A DNA stretch of 21,904 bases, taken from positions 1-21,904 of the IMG/VR virus record IMGVR_UViG_3300007538_008541, one strand, 5' to 3'. The notes beneath the pieces are model-generated. The model saw only the letters and a program-made list of their open reading frames with translations, searched no databases and had not been told where the DNA came from. Shown here piece after piece: positions 12,220-18,512 of this stretch (positions are counted from its first letter, which is position 1; each line of letters opens with the position of its first letter). The translations under genes and the position numbers were made by a program. The stretch comes from a virus.

Positions 12220-12508
12220 CTACCACTTAACTCTATCAGCCCAATAAGCTGCAGACATCTTGCCCTTGCTTATATTTTTTGCATGACGAGCTTTGAAAGA
12301 GCGACGGCGAGCAGCGTAAGATTTTGATTCGCCCTTTTTCTTTGGCGAACCTGAAACACCCTGTTGACCAAACCTAATAGTTTTTACTTGACTACCAGAT
12401 TTAGCTACAACAATGTGAGACTTTGTTGGATGATTTGGTGTACGCTTTGGCTTATTGTAGCCGCTAACACCGAGCTCTTTTAAGTCTTGAATCTTTACTT
12501 TTTGCCAT
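12220..12508 (-). CDS. Conserved small phage protein (RLKRAGVSGYNKPKRTP family), +1 frameshift at CGG
   Basis: From the ATG at 12508 the plain frame stops after 14 codons (MAKSKDSRLKRARC). If the C of the CGG at 12470-12472 is skipped, the chain becomes SRLKRA-GVSGYNKPKRTP and runs on through NHPTKSHIVVAK, KTIRFGQQGVSGSPKK and SFKARHAKN to KGKMSAAYWADRVKW, 95 residues. I recall this basic protein from many T4-like and other aquatic phages, with an uninterrupted RAGVSGYNKPKR-type start. The Gly of AGVSG is thus restored by the shift. The gene overlaps the 3' end of the preceding small gene. A virion or DNA-binding role is possible but unproven. Confidence 0.8.
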
Positions 12509-12626
12509 TGTTTTTTCTCTTCTTCTTTTTCTTCTTTGATTTATTCAAAGGCATTTCAATACCTTTAACTAAATTATTTGTTCCCATTCTTGGGCCAGAT
12601 ATATATATCTTTCCCTTAAAGGGCAT
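12495..12626 (-). CDS. Very small Lys-rich protein
   Basis: A 43-residue open frame reads MPFKGKIYISGPRMGTNNLV, then KGIEMPLNKSKKKKKKRKNNGKK. Its ATG overlaps the upstream stop as TAATG, so it should be translated by coupling. It overlaps the next gene by 14 bases. Nothing beyond the basic tail is recognisable. Confidence 0.55.
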   Translation of the reverse strand: MPFKGKIYISGPRMGTNNLVKGIEMPLNKSKKKKKKRKNNGKK

Positions 12627-12895
12627 TAGTTTGTTTTCTTAGCAGCTGGCTTCTTTTTAGCGGCTGGCTTCTTTTTAGCGGCTGGCTTCTTAGCGGCGCT
12701 GGTAACGTTTTCTACTTCCTTCTTAACCTCTTCGGTTACGTTAATGACAGCGTCATCGATAGCATCAGCGAGTACTTCGGCTTGATCTACCAACTTATCC
12801 ATAACGGAATCAGGAACCATCGAAAGAGGAGAACCCTTTTTACTCTTCTCACCCTTAAGAAATGCCTCTATCTTTGCAAGTAATTTTTTAAACAT
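12626..12895 (-). CDS. Histone H1-like protein with PAAKK repeats
   Basis: This 89-residue protein has a short basic amphipathic N-terminus, an acidic helical middle (DKLVDQAEVLADAIDDAVIN) and a C-terminal tail of AAKKKP repeats (KKPAAKKKPAAKKKPAAKK). The tail is like bacterial histone H1-type proteins that condense DNA. A repeat of about 18 bases in the gene matches the tail. GAGG lies before the ATG at 12895, and a TACTAT box lies about 34 bases upstream. It starts the leftward run of small basic proteins. Confidence 0.75.
   Translation of the reverse strand: MFKKLLAKIEAFLKGEKSKKGSPLSMVPDSVMDKLVDQAEVLADAIDDAVINVTEEVKKEVENVTSAAKKPAAKKKPAAKKKPAAKKTN
12648..12690. repeat. Tandem repeat encoding PAAKK units
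   Basis: The unit GCTGGCTTCTTTTTAGCG is present about two and a half times in tandem, 18 bases per unit, so each copy adds six residues in frame. It codes for the AAKKKP tail and is likely to vary in copy number. Confidence 0.75.
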
Positions 12896-12928
12896 TATTT
12901 TACCTCGTATTTTTAGTTTGTAATTTAA

Positions 12929-12934
12929 ATAGTA
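12929..12934 (-). promoter_or_regulatory. TACTAT -10 box before the H1-like gene
   Basis: The complement reads AACGTTACTATTTAAATT, nearly identical to the site before the left-edge gene (ATGTTACTATTTAACT). It lies in the 71-base gap between the replication block and the small basic genes. Confidence 0.5.
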
Positions 12935-12966
12935 ACGTTATATGATATATAATAAAACCGAATTTA

Positions 12967-13287
12967 TCAAGCTTTACCTTGTTGTGATTCCTTAATTAAG
13001 GAGTATCTATCGCCAGTCTCTTTCGATATAAGGGCAAATCCATACGCAGCTGCTTCTTCTATGGCTTTAGTTAGCCCCTCTTTGTCTTCCAGGGAAAGCT
13101 CACCTAGGGGCAAACTTATACCTGCATATATATCTATATTTTCAAAATTTCCAATGTTAACTTTTCTATTAACGCCGCAAACTAAGACTGGGCTAGTAGA
13201 CAGGGTCAGGCCAGGATTGGCTGAGACCAATTCAGAAACAGGCGATCCAGTTGATTGTTCGAAAGCGTTTTGTGATACCTTAGGCAT
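12967..13287 (-). CDS. Protein of unknown function in the replication block
   Basis: This 106-residue protein starts MPKVSQNAFEQSTGSPVSEL at the ATG at 13287. An AAGGA ribosome-binding site lies upstream, inside the end of the kinase gene. It contains strand-like hydrophobic segments (ALTLS-like LTLSTSPVLVCGVN and IDIYAGISLPLGEL) and a helical acidic part. I see no motif. The overlap with the dNMP kinase gene suggests one operon. Confidence 0.65.
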   Translation of the reverse strand: MPKVSQNAFEQSTGSPVSELVSANPGLTLSTSPVLVCGVNRKVNIGNFENIDIYAGISLPLGELSLEDKEGLTKAIEEAAAYGFALISKETGDRYSLIKESQQGKA

Positions 13288-14068
13288 TTGTTAATTCCTT
13301 TACTCGTAGTTCTTTTAATGTTTGCTCTGTTTGCTCGTCCAAGGACATATTATCAGTGTTGATGACTACGGTTGCCATCTTTTTTATTTCATCTATTCCG
13401 TTTTCTGACGCATGAGAAGAGTGCTCAGGGCTCATTAGTTTACCATCTCTTTTCATTAGGCGCTCATTTAGTGTATCCACTGAGGCATCGAAGCATACAA
13501 TGAATCCGTTTGGCTGCTTTAATATGTGCTCGGCTTCATTTGGATATCTAACATCTGAAACCAAAATGATCATTGGATACGAATCTTCATCTTCTTTTAA
13601 TTGACTCAGATATGATCTATATATCTTAGACGATTTAATTATCGCCCATCTGGCAAAACAATCAGGAGAAAATGATCTACAAAGATCTCCTGCTTTTTGC
13701 AGAAACTCTCTGGGCTTTGTGCCTTCTGGCTCTATTGGCATAGAATAAATCGATTCAACCATAGAAGTAAGCTCTTCATATTCTGGAACATCTCCAAGGG
13801 ATGTTCCCCCATAAAGGTCAAACAACACGTCGTGGATTGCGTACATTCTTCTTCTTTTTTGATTAAAGCCCTGGATATTCTTTTTGATTGATGCCATCTC
13901 ATATAGCGGAAGTGCGTAAAAAATATGATCCCATTTGATTTCATATCTTAGAGATTCTATAGATCCTTTTGGAACTATGTTCTCTGCTACAGACGTCTTT
14001 CCACTTCCAGCCTTTCCAGCAAGGCCGACAATTATTGGCTGGTTTTTCTTTAAATCAATCATATCCAT
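13280..14068 (-). CDS. Deoxynucleoside monophosphate kinase-like protein
   Basis: This 262-residue P-loop kinase has Walker A in VGLAGKAGSGKTSVAENI, REFLQKAGDLCRSFSPDCFA with the RxFxQxxGxxCR-type lid or substrate element, and IILVSDVRYPNEAEHIL with the DVRxxNE motif. These features match phage dNMP kinases of the T4 gp1 type, which convert dNMPs to dNDPs for phage DNA synthesis. It sits with RNase H, polymerase and nuclease genes. The start MDMIDLKK could be either of two close ATGs. Confidence 0.85.
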   Translation of the reverse strand: MDMIDLKKNQPIIVGLAGKAGSGKTSVAENIVPKGSIESLRYEIKWDHIFYALPLYEMASIKKNIQGFNQKRRRMYAIHDVLFDLYGGTSLGDVPEYEELTSMVESIYSMPIEPEGTKPREFLQKAGDLCRSFSPDCFARWAIIKSSKIYRSYLSQLKEDEDSYPMIILVSDVRYPNEAEHILKQPNGFIVCFDASVDTLNERLMKRDGKLMSPEHSSHASENGIDEIKKMATVVINTDNMSLDEQTEQTLKELRVKELTNA

Positions 14069-14075
14069 AATTATA

Positions 14076-14501
14076 TCACATACTTCTCTTTCTTTCCTCT
14101 AACTGATTGAGAAATTCATTTGCCAACAAATCTGGCTCCCAAACAAAAGCCCTTGGAACTTGAACTACTCTAAACTTATATTCAGATCTTATTTCTTCAA
14201 CAGTCATCAGAAGCGGCATTAGGGATGCGTTTTTGCATTTCCACTTACCGTTTATTTGATTTGCTACTACTGCAGAATCAGTATAGATAATTGGATCCAT
14301 TAAATCTGACAAAGAACAGATTAAAAGTCCAGCTATAACAGCCTCATATTCAGCTTCGTTATTGGTTCTACGACCAAGACCTCTGGCAAATTGTGCTATC
14401 TTTTTTTTGTTCTTATAAACAACAGCAGCGCAAGAAGCTTCTCCGAATTTTTTTTGCCCTTGCCCCCTAGAGGCTCCGTCGCAAAATACTTCTATATTCA
14501 T
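14076..14501 (-). CDS. rnhA: Ribonuclease HI-type protein
   Basis: This 141-residue RNase H domain has the catalytic Asp in VFCDGASRGQG (about residue 8), the Glu in TNNEAEYEAVIAGL (about 48), the Asp in IIYTDSAVVANQI and the final Asp in EPDLLANEFL. This is the standard D-E-D-D set, although the last element is variable. It removes RNA primers and RNA-DNA hybrids during replication. The small gene upstream (14504-14713) ends two bases before it, and the dNMP kinase gene follows after a short gap. Confidence 0.9.
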   Translation of the reverse strand: MNIEVFCDGASRGQGQKKFGEASCAAVVYKNKKKIAQFARGLGRRTNNEAEYEAVIAGLLICSLSDLMDPIIYTDSAVVANQINGKWKCKNASLMPLLMTVEEIRSEYKFRVVQVPRAFVWEPDLLANEFLNQLEERKRSM

Positions 14502-14503
14502 GT

Positions 14504-14713
14504 CTAGCTAACTTTTACATTAGTCTTTATGTCGTTTTTTTTAGCTACCTCGTAAAGACCTTCCTCTTGTTTTGATGTTGCTATTTGTATCGTTGAGGCA
14601 AGAAGGTATCTTTCACTTAAGAGTTCTACCTGAGTTGGAAAATCTAATGAGTTTCTTTTTTCAGAGTAAAATTCTTTCGGAGAATTTACTGATTTATAAT
14701 GAGCTATAAACAT
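14504..14713 (-). CDS. Small protein of unknown function
   Basis: This 69-residue protein (MFIAHYKSVNSPKEFYSEKR) has an AAGGA ribosome-binding site before the ATG. It is mixed alpha/beta in appearance, with VELLSERYLLASTIQIAT as the most hydrophobic part. No motif is found. It is tightly placed between RNase H and the gene at 14723. Confidence 0.65.
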   Translation of the reverse strand: MFIAHYKSVNSPKEFYSEKRNSLDFPTQVELLSERYLLASTIQIATSKQEEGLYEVAKKNDIKTNVKVS

Positions 14714-14722
14714 AATTATCCT

Positions 14723-15238
14723 TTAATAAGTTTTGAAATCTTCATCTAAATAATAACCTTTAGACTCTCTATTGGAAGCTATCTGCATTGACTGCACTTT
14801 ATCCATCAACTTTCTTGCTGACTCTGAAGCTATTCTAGCAGAATTTTCTAATGACTCAGCTAGATTTACAATAGCTTCGCAGGTAACAAGAGCAGAGTAT
14901 TCTGATTCAGCTGCTTCCATGGCGGCGGCTTCTCGCTCAGCCTCGTTCTTTCCTATCCTAGAAGACTTGTATACTTTTTTGTATTTTCCTTCTATGATCT
15001 TATAGTTGGCTCTCGCCATGCCGGCAAATCTAGCTGCTCTTCCATAAACATTAGAGGTTCTGGCAACCAGGGAAGCCAACTTATCTAAACCAAGATCTAT
15101 CACATCTTCTTCGGGTATTTCAATAAAGTATTGGTTTTGCGAGCCTTGATTCGTGTAAGAGTTTATAACTTCTTGAATTTGTGGATTCAAGAAATCAGAT
15201 AAAAGCTGCTGTAACTTTTCTATTCCCTGAAAGTTCAT
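14723..15238 (-). CDS. Helical protein of unknown function, possible recombination or replication accessory
   Basis: This 171-residue protein has a short N-terminal helix and then a long helical, Ala/Glu/Arg-rich region (SLVARTSNVYGRAARFAGMA and AAMEAAESEYSALVTCEAIV). It ends with an acidic tail. The start overlaps the sigma-factor stop as ATGA, with AAGGA upstream. Its size and position between a sigma factor and RNase H would fit a recombination mediator such as a UvsY analogue, but I recognise no motif. Confidence 0.6.
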   Translation of the reverse strand: MNFQGIEKLQQLLSDFLNPQIQEVINSYTNQGSQNQYFIEIPEEDVIDLGLDKLASLVARTSNVYGRAARFAGMARANYKIIEGKYKKVYKSSRIGKNEAEREAAAMEAAESEYSALVTCEAIVNLAESLENSARIASESARKLMDKVQSMQIASNRESKGYYLDEDFKTY

Positions 15239-16099
15239 TCATCATCCTTATCAAGCTTAAGTTCTTTTATTAATTCTTCCATATTTTGTTTTTTTATTTC
15301 TTCTTCTATTTTATCTTTTATTCTGGACAAGTGTTCTCTAACGGTATTTGGATGTTCATTTATTTTTTTAGATATCTCACTCGACTTTTTCCCATCTGCG
15401 AACCTCCATTTTATCAGCTGTCTCTCTTGTATGGTAAGCACATCGAACGGAGGAAATAATTTTTCTCCTAAAACCCACATCTCATCTATTTCATCTCTTG
15501 TAAATATTTGCTCTAGCGTATATTCTATCGGCTCGGCTCTAAATCCCTGCTTTTGTTGTCCATTATCTTCTTCAAAAGATTCATCTGTTATTAATGGGAA
15601 TGTTTTTCTTCCTAATTGATCTATTAAAAATGTGTCTACATTCTTTTTTAGTAGATAAAAAAAGTAGCTATATAAAAAACCGCTGAAAGGTATTGGCCCT
15701 TTAGCGGAATCTCTTCTTTCATATCTCTTTATACATTGAAAGAAAGTCATGTTCACAGTTTGTCTTATATCTTCTTCGTCGCCATATCTTTTTGCCATAT
15801 ATTGAATACCGACCCATGACTTCGTAGACATGCTTCATATTTTCTTTATTGATTTTATTCTTTGCTAAGGCGAATCTTACATACGGATTTTTGACAAACA
15901 AACCTATGAATCTTCTAACGTCATAGTCCTTGATATTGTATCTTCCGTGATAGAGCAGGGCAACATATTTAGTTAAAAAGTTATGAAAAACTTTTAGCAG
16001 TTCTTCCTGGGCCTTTGAACTACCTTCCTTAGCTTTTGCAATCAGTTCCTGCATTTCGGATTCTTTTAAATTATAATATTGTTCTTTATAAGTAGACAT
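15235..16099 (-). CDS. Phage sigma-70-like factor, +1 frameshift at CGG
   Basis: The 287-residue product requires skipping one base at the CGG at 15809-15811 (codon 97). The N-terminal frame reads MSTYKEQYYNLKESEM ... KHVYEVMGR and would then run into an Arg-rich nonsense frame. Skipping C gives EVMG-GIQYMAKRYGDEEDIRQ. The continuation has a sigma region 2-like part (DIRQTVNMTFFQCIKRYE) and a region 4 helix-turn-helix (LTIQERQLIKWRFADGKKSS, then EISKKINEHPNTVREHLSRI). The ATG at 16099 has GAAGGA upstream. It may direct transcription from the TACTAT promoters seen elsewhere, but this is inference. Without the shift all DNA-binding parts are lost. Confidence 0.82.
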
Positions 16100-16659
16100 T
16101 ATTTTCCTTCCCAATTTGGGATCAATGAACTATATTCATTTCGAATATCTTCATAATGAATTATTTTTGGCACTTCTATTTCATCCATAAAAGAACATGC
16201 TTCTTTAGAGTACTTGCTAATGATGCAAACAAGTTTTTCAAACTCTTCTGGATAGTACCTTTTAAATCTCCTGAGCTTTATCTTACTTTTATCGTCAAGA
16301 TAACCCTTTATTTCTACCCACTCATCAGACTTTGTCAGGTAAAAATCTGGAGTATAACCTTTTGTTCCTCTTTTTATTGGAAAGGCAAAGACTGTTGGTT
16401 CAAATTCAAACTTGATTTTATATCCATTTAAAATTCTTACAAAGTTTGCTTCCCAATTTGATCTTACATTAAGATTTATATCCTGCCTGAATCCAGTTTT
16501 TGTATGCTTATACGCATTTCCCCTGGATGTGTTTGCTTTTGTGTTTTCTACTGCTATAATATTCTCTGTGTTGTTTTTGCTACTAGAGAATTTTGGGCTT
16601 CCACTAATGGAAGATCTTTCCAAAAAAAAGTCGCTGGAGTTGACAATTTCTATCGACAT
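16099..16659 (-). CDS. TnsA-like PD-(D/E)XK endonuclease
   Basis: This 186-residue protein has the order RSNWEANFVRIL, YTPDFYLTKSDEWVEIKG and LRRFKRYYPEEFEKLVCIIS. The catalytic E, PD and E-x-K residues are in place as in TnsA-type and related phage nucleases. The N-terminal 50 residues are polar and probably disordered. I chose the ATG at 16659, preceded by AGAGG, over the upstream frame. Its stop overlaps the sigma-factor start (TAATG). It may resolve branched DNA or act in recombination. There is no transposase partner. Confidence 0.8.
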   Translation of the reverse strand: MSIEIVNSSDFFLERSSISGSPKFSSSKNNTENIIAVENTKANTSRGNAYKHTKTGFRQDINLNVRSNWEANFVRILNGYKIKFEFEPTVFAFPIKRGTKGYTPDFYLTKSDEWVEIKGYLDDKSKIKLRRFKRYYPEEFEKLVCIISKYSKEACSFMDEIEVPKIIHYEDIRNEYSSLIPNWEGK

Positions 16660-16693
16660 GGTGTAACCTCTATCTTGTTGAAATAACACGTAT

Positions 16694-16722
16694 ATTATAG
16701 TTCATAATTAAACAAAACACAA
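16694..16722 (-). promoter_or_regulatory. Sigma-70-type promoter for the TnsA-like/sigma/RNase H operon
   Basis: On the minus strand TTGTGT lies 17 bases from a perfect TATAAT (complement of 16694-16699). The ATG at 16659 is about 34 bases downstream. Host RNA polymerase should recognise it, as expected for an early phage operon that makes its own sigma factor. Confidence 0.6.
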
Positions 16723-16737
16723 GCAAAGGATAAAATT

Positions 16738-16908
16738 ATGGTTACAATGAATCAAATCATCACCTCGTTCAAGAAGTCACTTAACGAGAACGTCATCGAA
16801 AGCCTGCAGGAAGCTGGCTACGATAACACAACAGCCACCAAGCTGGTAACTCAGTTTGAGGGCCTTGCTGTGGAAGATCTGACTTTTGAGTCTGACTCAA
16901 GCTTCTAA
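16738..16908 (+). CDS. Small rightward protein, isolated single gene
   Basis: A 56-residue acidic, likely helical protein (MVTMNQIITSFKKSLNENVI, then ESLQEAGYDNTTATKLV) is set on the opposite strand to the whole replication block. It has AAAGGA before the ATG and a strong terminator 23 bases after the stop. Codon choice (many C- and G-ending codons such as AAC, ATC, AAG and CTG) is unlike its AT-rich neighbours. This suggests high expression or a foreign origin. The family is unknown. Confidence 0.75.
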   Translation: MVTMNQIITSFKKSLNENVIESLQEAGYDNTTATKLVTQFEGLAVEDLTFESDSSF

Positions 16909-16931
16909 TTTAACTACAGCTATAAAGAATG

Positions 16932-16956
16932 CCCCGGCGGAAACGCCGGGGTTTTT
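16932..16956 (+). terminator. Strong rho-independent terminator
   Basis: CCCCGGCG (16932-16939), a GAAA tetraloop and CGCCGGGG (16944-16951) form a perfect 8-base GC stem followed directly by TTTTT. It ends the small rightward gene before the convergent RecB-like gene. It is by far the most GC-rich and stable hairpin in the area. Confidence 0.9.
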
Positions 16957-16978
16957 CTTTTATGCCCTTGCTACTTTC

Positions 16979-17759
16979 TTATTTCTGAATACACCGAGTT
17001 GGACAAGCTCCGGTTTTTGCGTGCTCGCAGTAACTACATATTCTTCCATTACTGGTGGGAGAAAATGAAGTATCATTTACAATTTGTTTTATTGAATTAA
17101 TTATATTTAATTTTACGTTTTCTAAATCTTCTGGCGTAAATGTATGTCGCTTATGCCTTCCAGATCTTAGGTAATACAGCTCTGCTGTTATCTTTTTGTC
17201 AGGGAAAGCTAGTGATGCGGCAAGTGCATATATGCCTAGCTGAAGATTATTCGGAAGTTCTTTTTGAGAAACTTCCCATTTTCCTGTTTTATAATCAATA
17301 ATTACTACTTCATCTTCATATAGATCTATTCTATCTATATATCCAATCAATAAGTAATTTCCTATTATAAATTTAAATTCATATTCTTTATCAAAAACAT
17401 TGAAAGTAGCTGCGGGATTCTCATCAAAAAATTCATTTAAAATTGTTTCACCAACAGATACTAATTGTTCTGATATTTTTTTCTCTGGATCGTAGGAAGC
17501 TTTATGTTTTTCGTACTCAGTCTTTATTTCTTCTTGATCAAGTGGCTTGTCCCTGCTAACAACATTTTCTAAAACAGAGTGGACTATATTTCCGCAGAAC
17601 AGCCGCTTCCCCAAATATCTTTGGCTCTTTCTTTATATAGGTATAAAAATATTTAGAAGGACACTGTTGATAGGTGTCTATTCTAGAATAAGAAAAATCA
17701 ACTAAAGCTAGCCTTTGAATTGGCTGTAGTTCTTCTATTTTTTTAATTTCTATTTGCAT
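16979..17759 (-). CDS. RecB/Cas4-like iron-sulfur nuclease, +1 frameshift at CGG
   Basis: The 259-residue product needs one base skipped at the CGG at 17592-17594 (codon 56). The first frame gives SYSRIDTYQQCPSKYFYTYI, then GEAAVLRKYSP-stop. Skipping C gives GEAAVL-GNIVHSVLEN, the lG-x3-H motif of this nuclease family. Downstream are YIDRID, VIIDYKTGKW (D and E/D-x-K), QLGIYALA (Q-x3-Y) and CSYCEHAKTGAC, which with QQCP gives the four Cys of an iron-sulfur cluster. It probably processes DNA ends. A second CGG at 16994-16996 near the stop could, if also skipped, extend the end by about ten residues to 16960 (VFRNKKVARA). The start overlaps the upstream stop (TAATG). Confidence 0.83.
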
Positions 17760-17929
17760 TAAATGTCTTCGTTTTTAGTCTCTACTAAATTTCCTTGAGC
17801 GTCGTACTCAATGCCATTTTCGTCAATAATATGGCCAGTATGGATATTTTTATATAATCCTTCTCCAACCGGAACCCAGCCGGTATTTCCAATCTCCATA
17901 TGATCATCTTCAATGTAGGGCCACTGCAT
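17759..17929 (-). CDS. Small acidic protein of unknown function
   Basis: A 56-residue open frame reads MQWPYIEDDHMEIGNTGWVP, then VGEGLYKNIHTGHIIDENGIE and YDAQGNLVETKNEDI. The repeated Gly-turn-strand pattern looks like a small beta-rich fold. It lies in the gap between 17936 and the RecB-like gene and overlaps the latter as TAATG, so it is probably co-translated. No motif is known. Confidence 0.65.
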   Translation of the reverse strand: MQWPYIEDDHMEIGNTGWVPVGEGLYKNIHTGHIIDENGIEYDAQGNLVETKNEDI

Positions 17930-17935
17930 AATAAA

Positions 17936-18142
17936 CTACCTTAAAGAGATAACTATATTGCTAGCTGCATCCATATTGTAATAGTAACTCAACAATGAAT
18001 ATAGGTCATATAGTTCGTCATCCGAGGCATAGAAGCCAGCAACGCCAGACTGAACAAAAAAACTGCTTCTATCGTTTGGCTCTTGGTATTCTATTAATGT
18101 TAAATTATTGTACGATATTCTTCCTATTTCTTTTTCGTTCAT
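17936..18142 (-). CDS. Small protein of unknown function
   Basis: This 68-residue protein starts MNEKEIGRISYNNLTLIEYQ at the ATG at 18142, with GAGGA upstream. That ribosome-binding site lies inside the end of the zinc-ribbon gene. It looks beta-rich at first (alternating strands to YASDDELYDLYSLL) with a helical end. No motif is seen. Confidence 0.65.
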   Translation of the reverse strand: MNEKEIGRISYNNLTLIEYQEPNDRSSFFVQSGVAGFYASDDELYDLYSLLSYYYNMDAASNIVISLR

Positions 18143-18143
18143 A

Positions 18144-18512
18144 CTAATCCTCGTCTATTATTGTTATTGGATTAAAGTTTGGATCCCCGAGCTTATTTCT
18201 CATGTCTTTAACGTATGAATCCCAATCTCTTTCGTCTTGGGTTTTCTTTTCATAGTTTACTTTTCCCTTAAATGGATTAGATCTAAATCTTGTTATTACT
18301 AGTCTTCCTTCTTGAGTGCGCCATCTTAAAACTCCATTTTTGCAGTCGCAGAAATCATCTGGATGCGGATCTGTTTTTCCTAAGGGATCATATCTACCGC
18401 TACAAGAAACGCACTTGTTATACTTGCCCTTGTCTTGGCATCTATTGCATGATGAGCAAAAATTCCAACAATCTTTTGTTGATGGATTTTGATAACTTCC
18501 AGGAAGTGTCAT
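18144..18512 (-). CDS. Cys-rich zinc-binding-type protein
   Basis: This 122-residue protein has dense Cys pairs in its first half: CWNFCSSCNRC, then KCVSCSGRYDP and FCDCKNGVLRW. This fits one or two zinc ribbons (C-x2-C pairs) like those of DnaJ-type or nucleic-acid-binding proteins. The second half is basic and polar. I chose the ATG at 18512, which overlaps the DnaE stop as ATGA and has GGAG upstream. The function is unknown. It is probably accessory to replication. Confidence 0.7.
   Translation of the reverse strand: MTLPGSYQNPSTKDCWNFCSSCNRCQDKGKYNKCVSCSGRYDPLGKTDPHPDDFCDCKNGVLRWRTQEGRLVITRFRSNPFKGKVNYEKKTQDERDWDSYVKDMRNKLGDPNFNPITIIDED

Noticed and set aside
12495-12508. An indel or slippage in the run of five A at the start of the small phage protein, giving MAKVKIQDL
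   Set aside because: It gives an open frame, but the CGG at 12470-12472 gives the better known N-terminus RLKRAGVSGYNKPKR and follows the same rule as four other genes.
17978-17990. Another TACTAT box on the minus strand
   Set aside because: It is inside the coding region of the 17936-18142 gene and is explained by Tyr codons. Any promoter role is uncertain.
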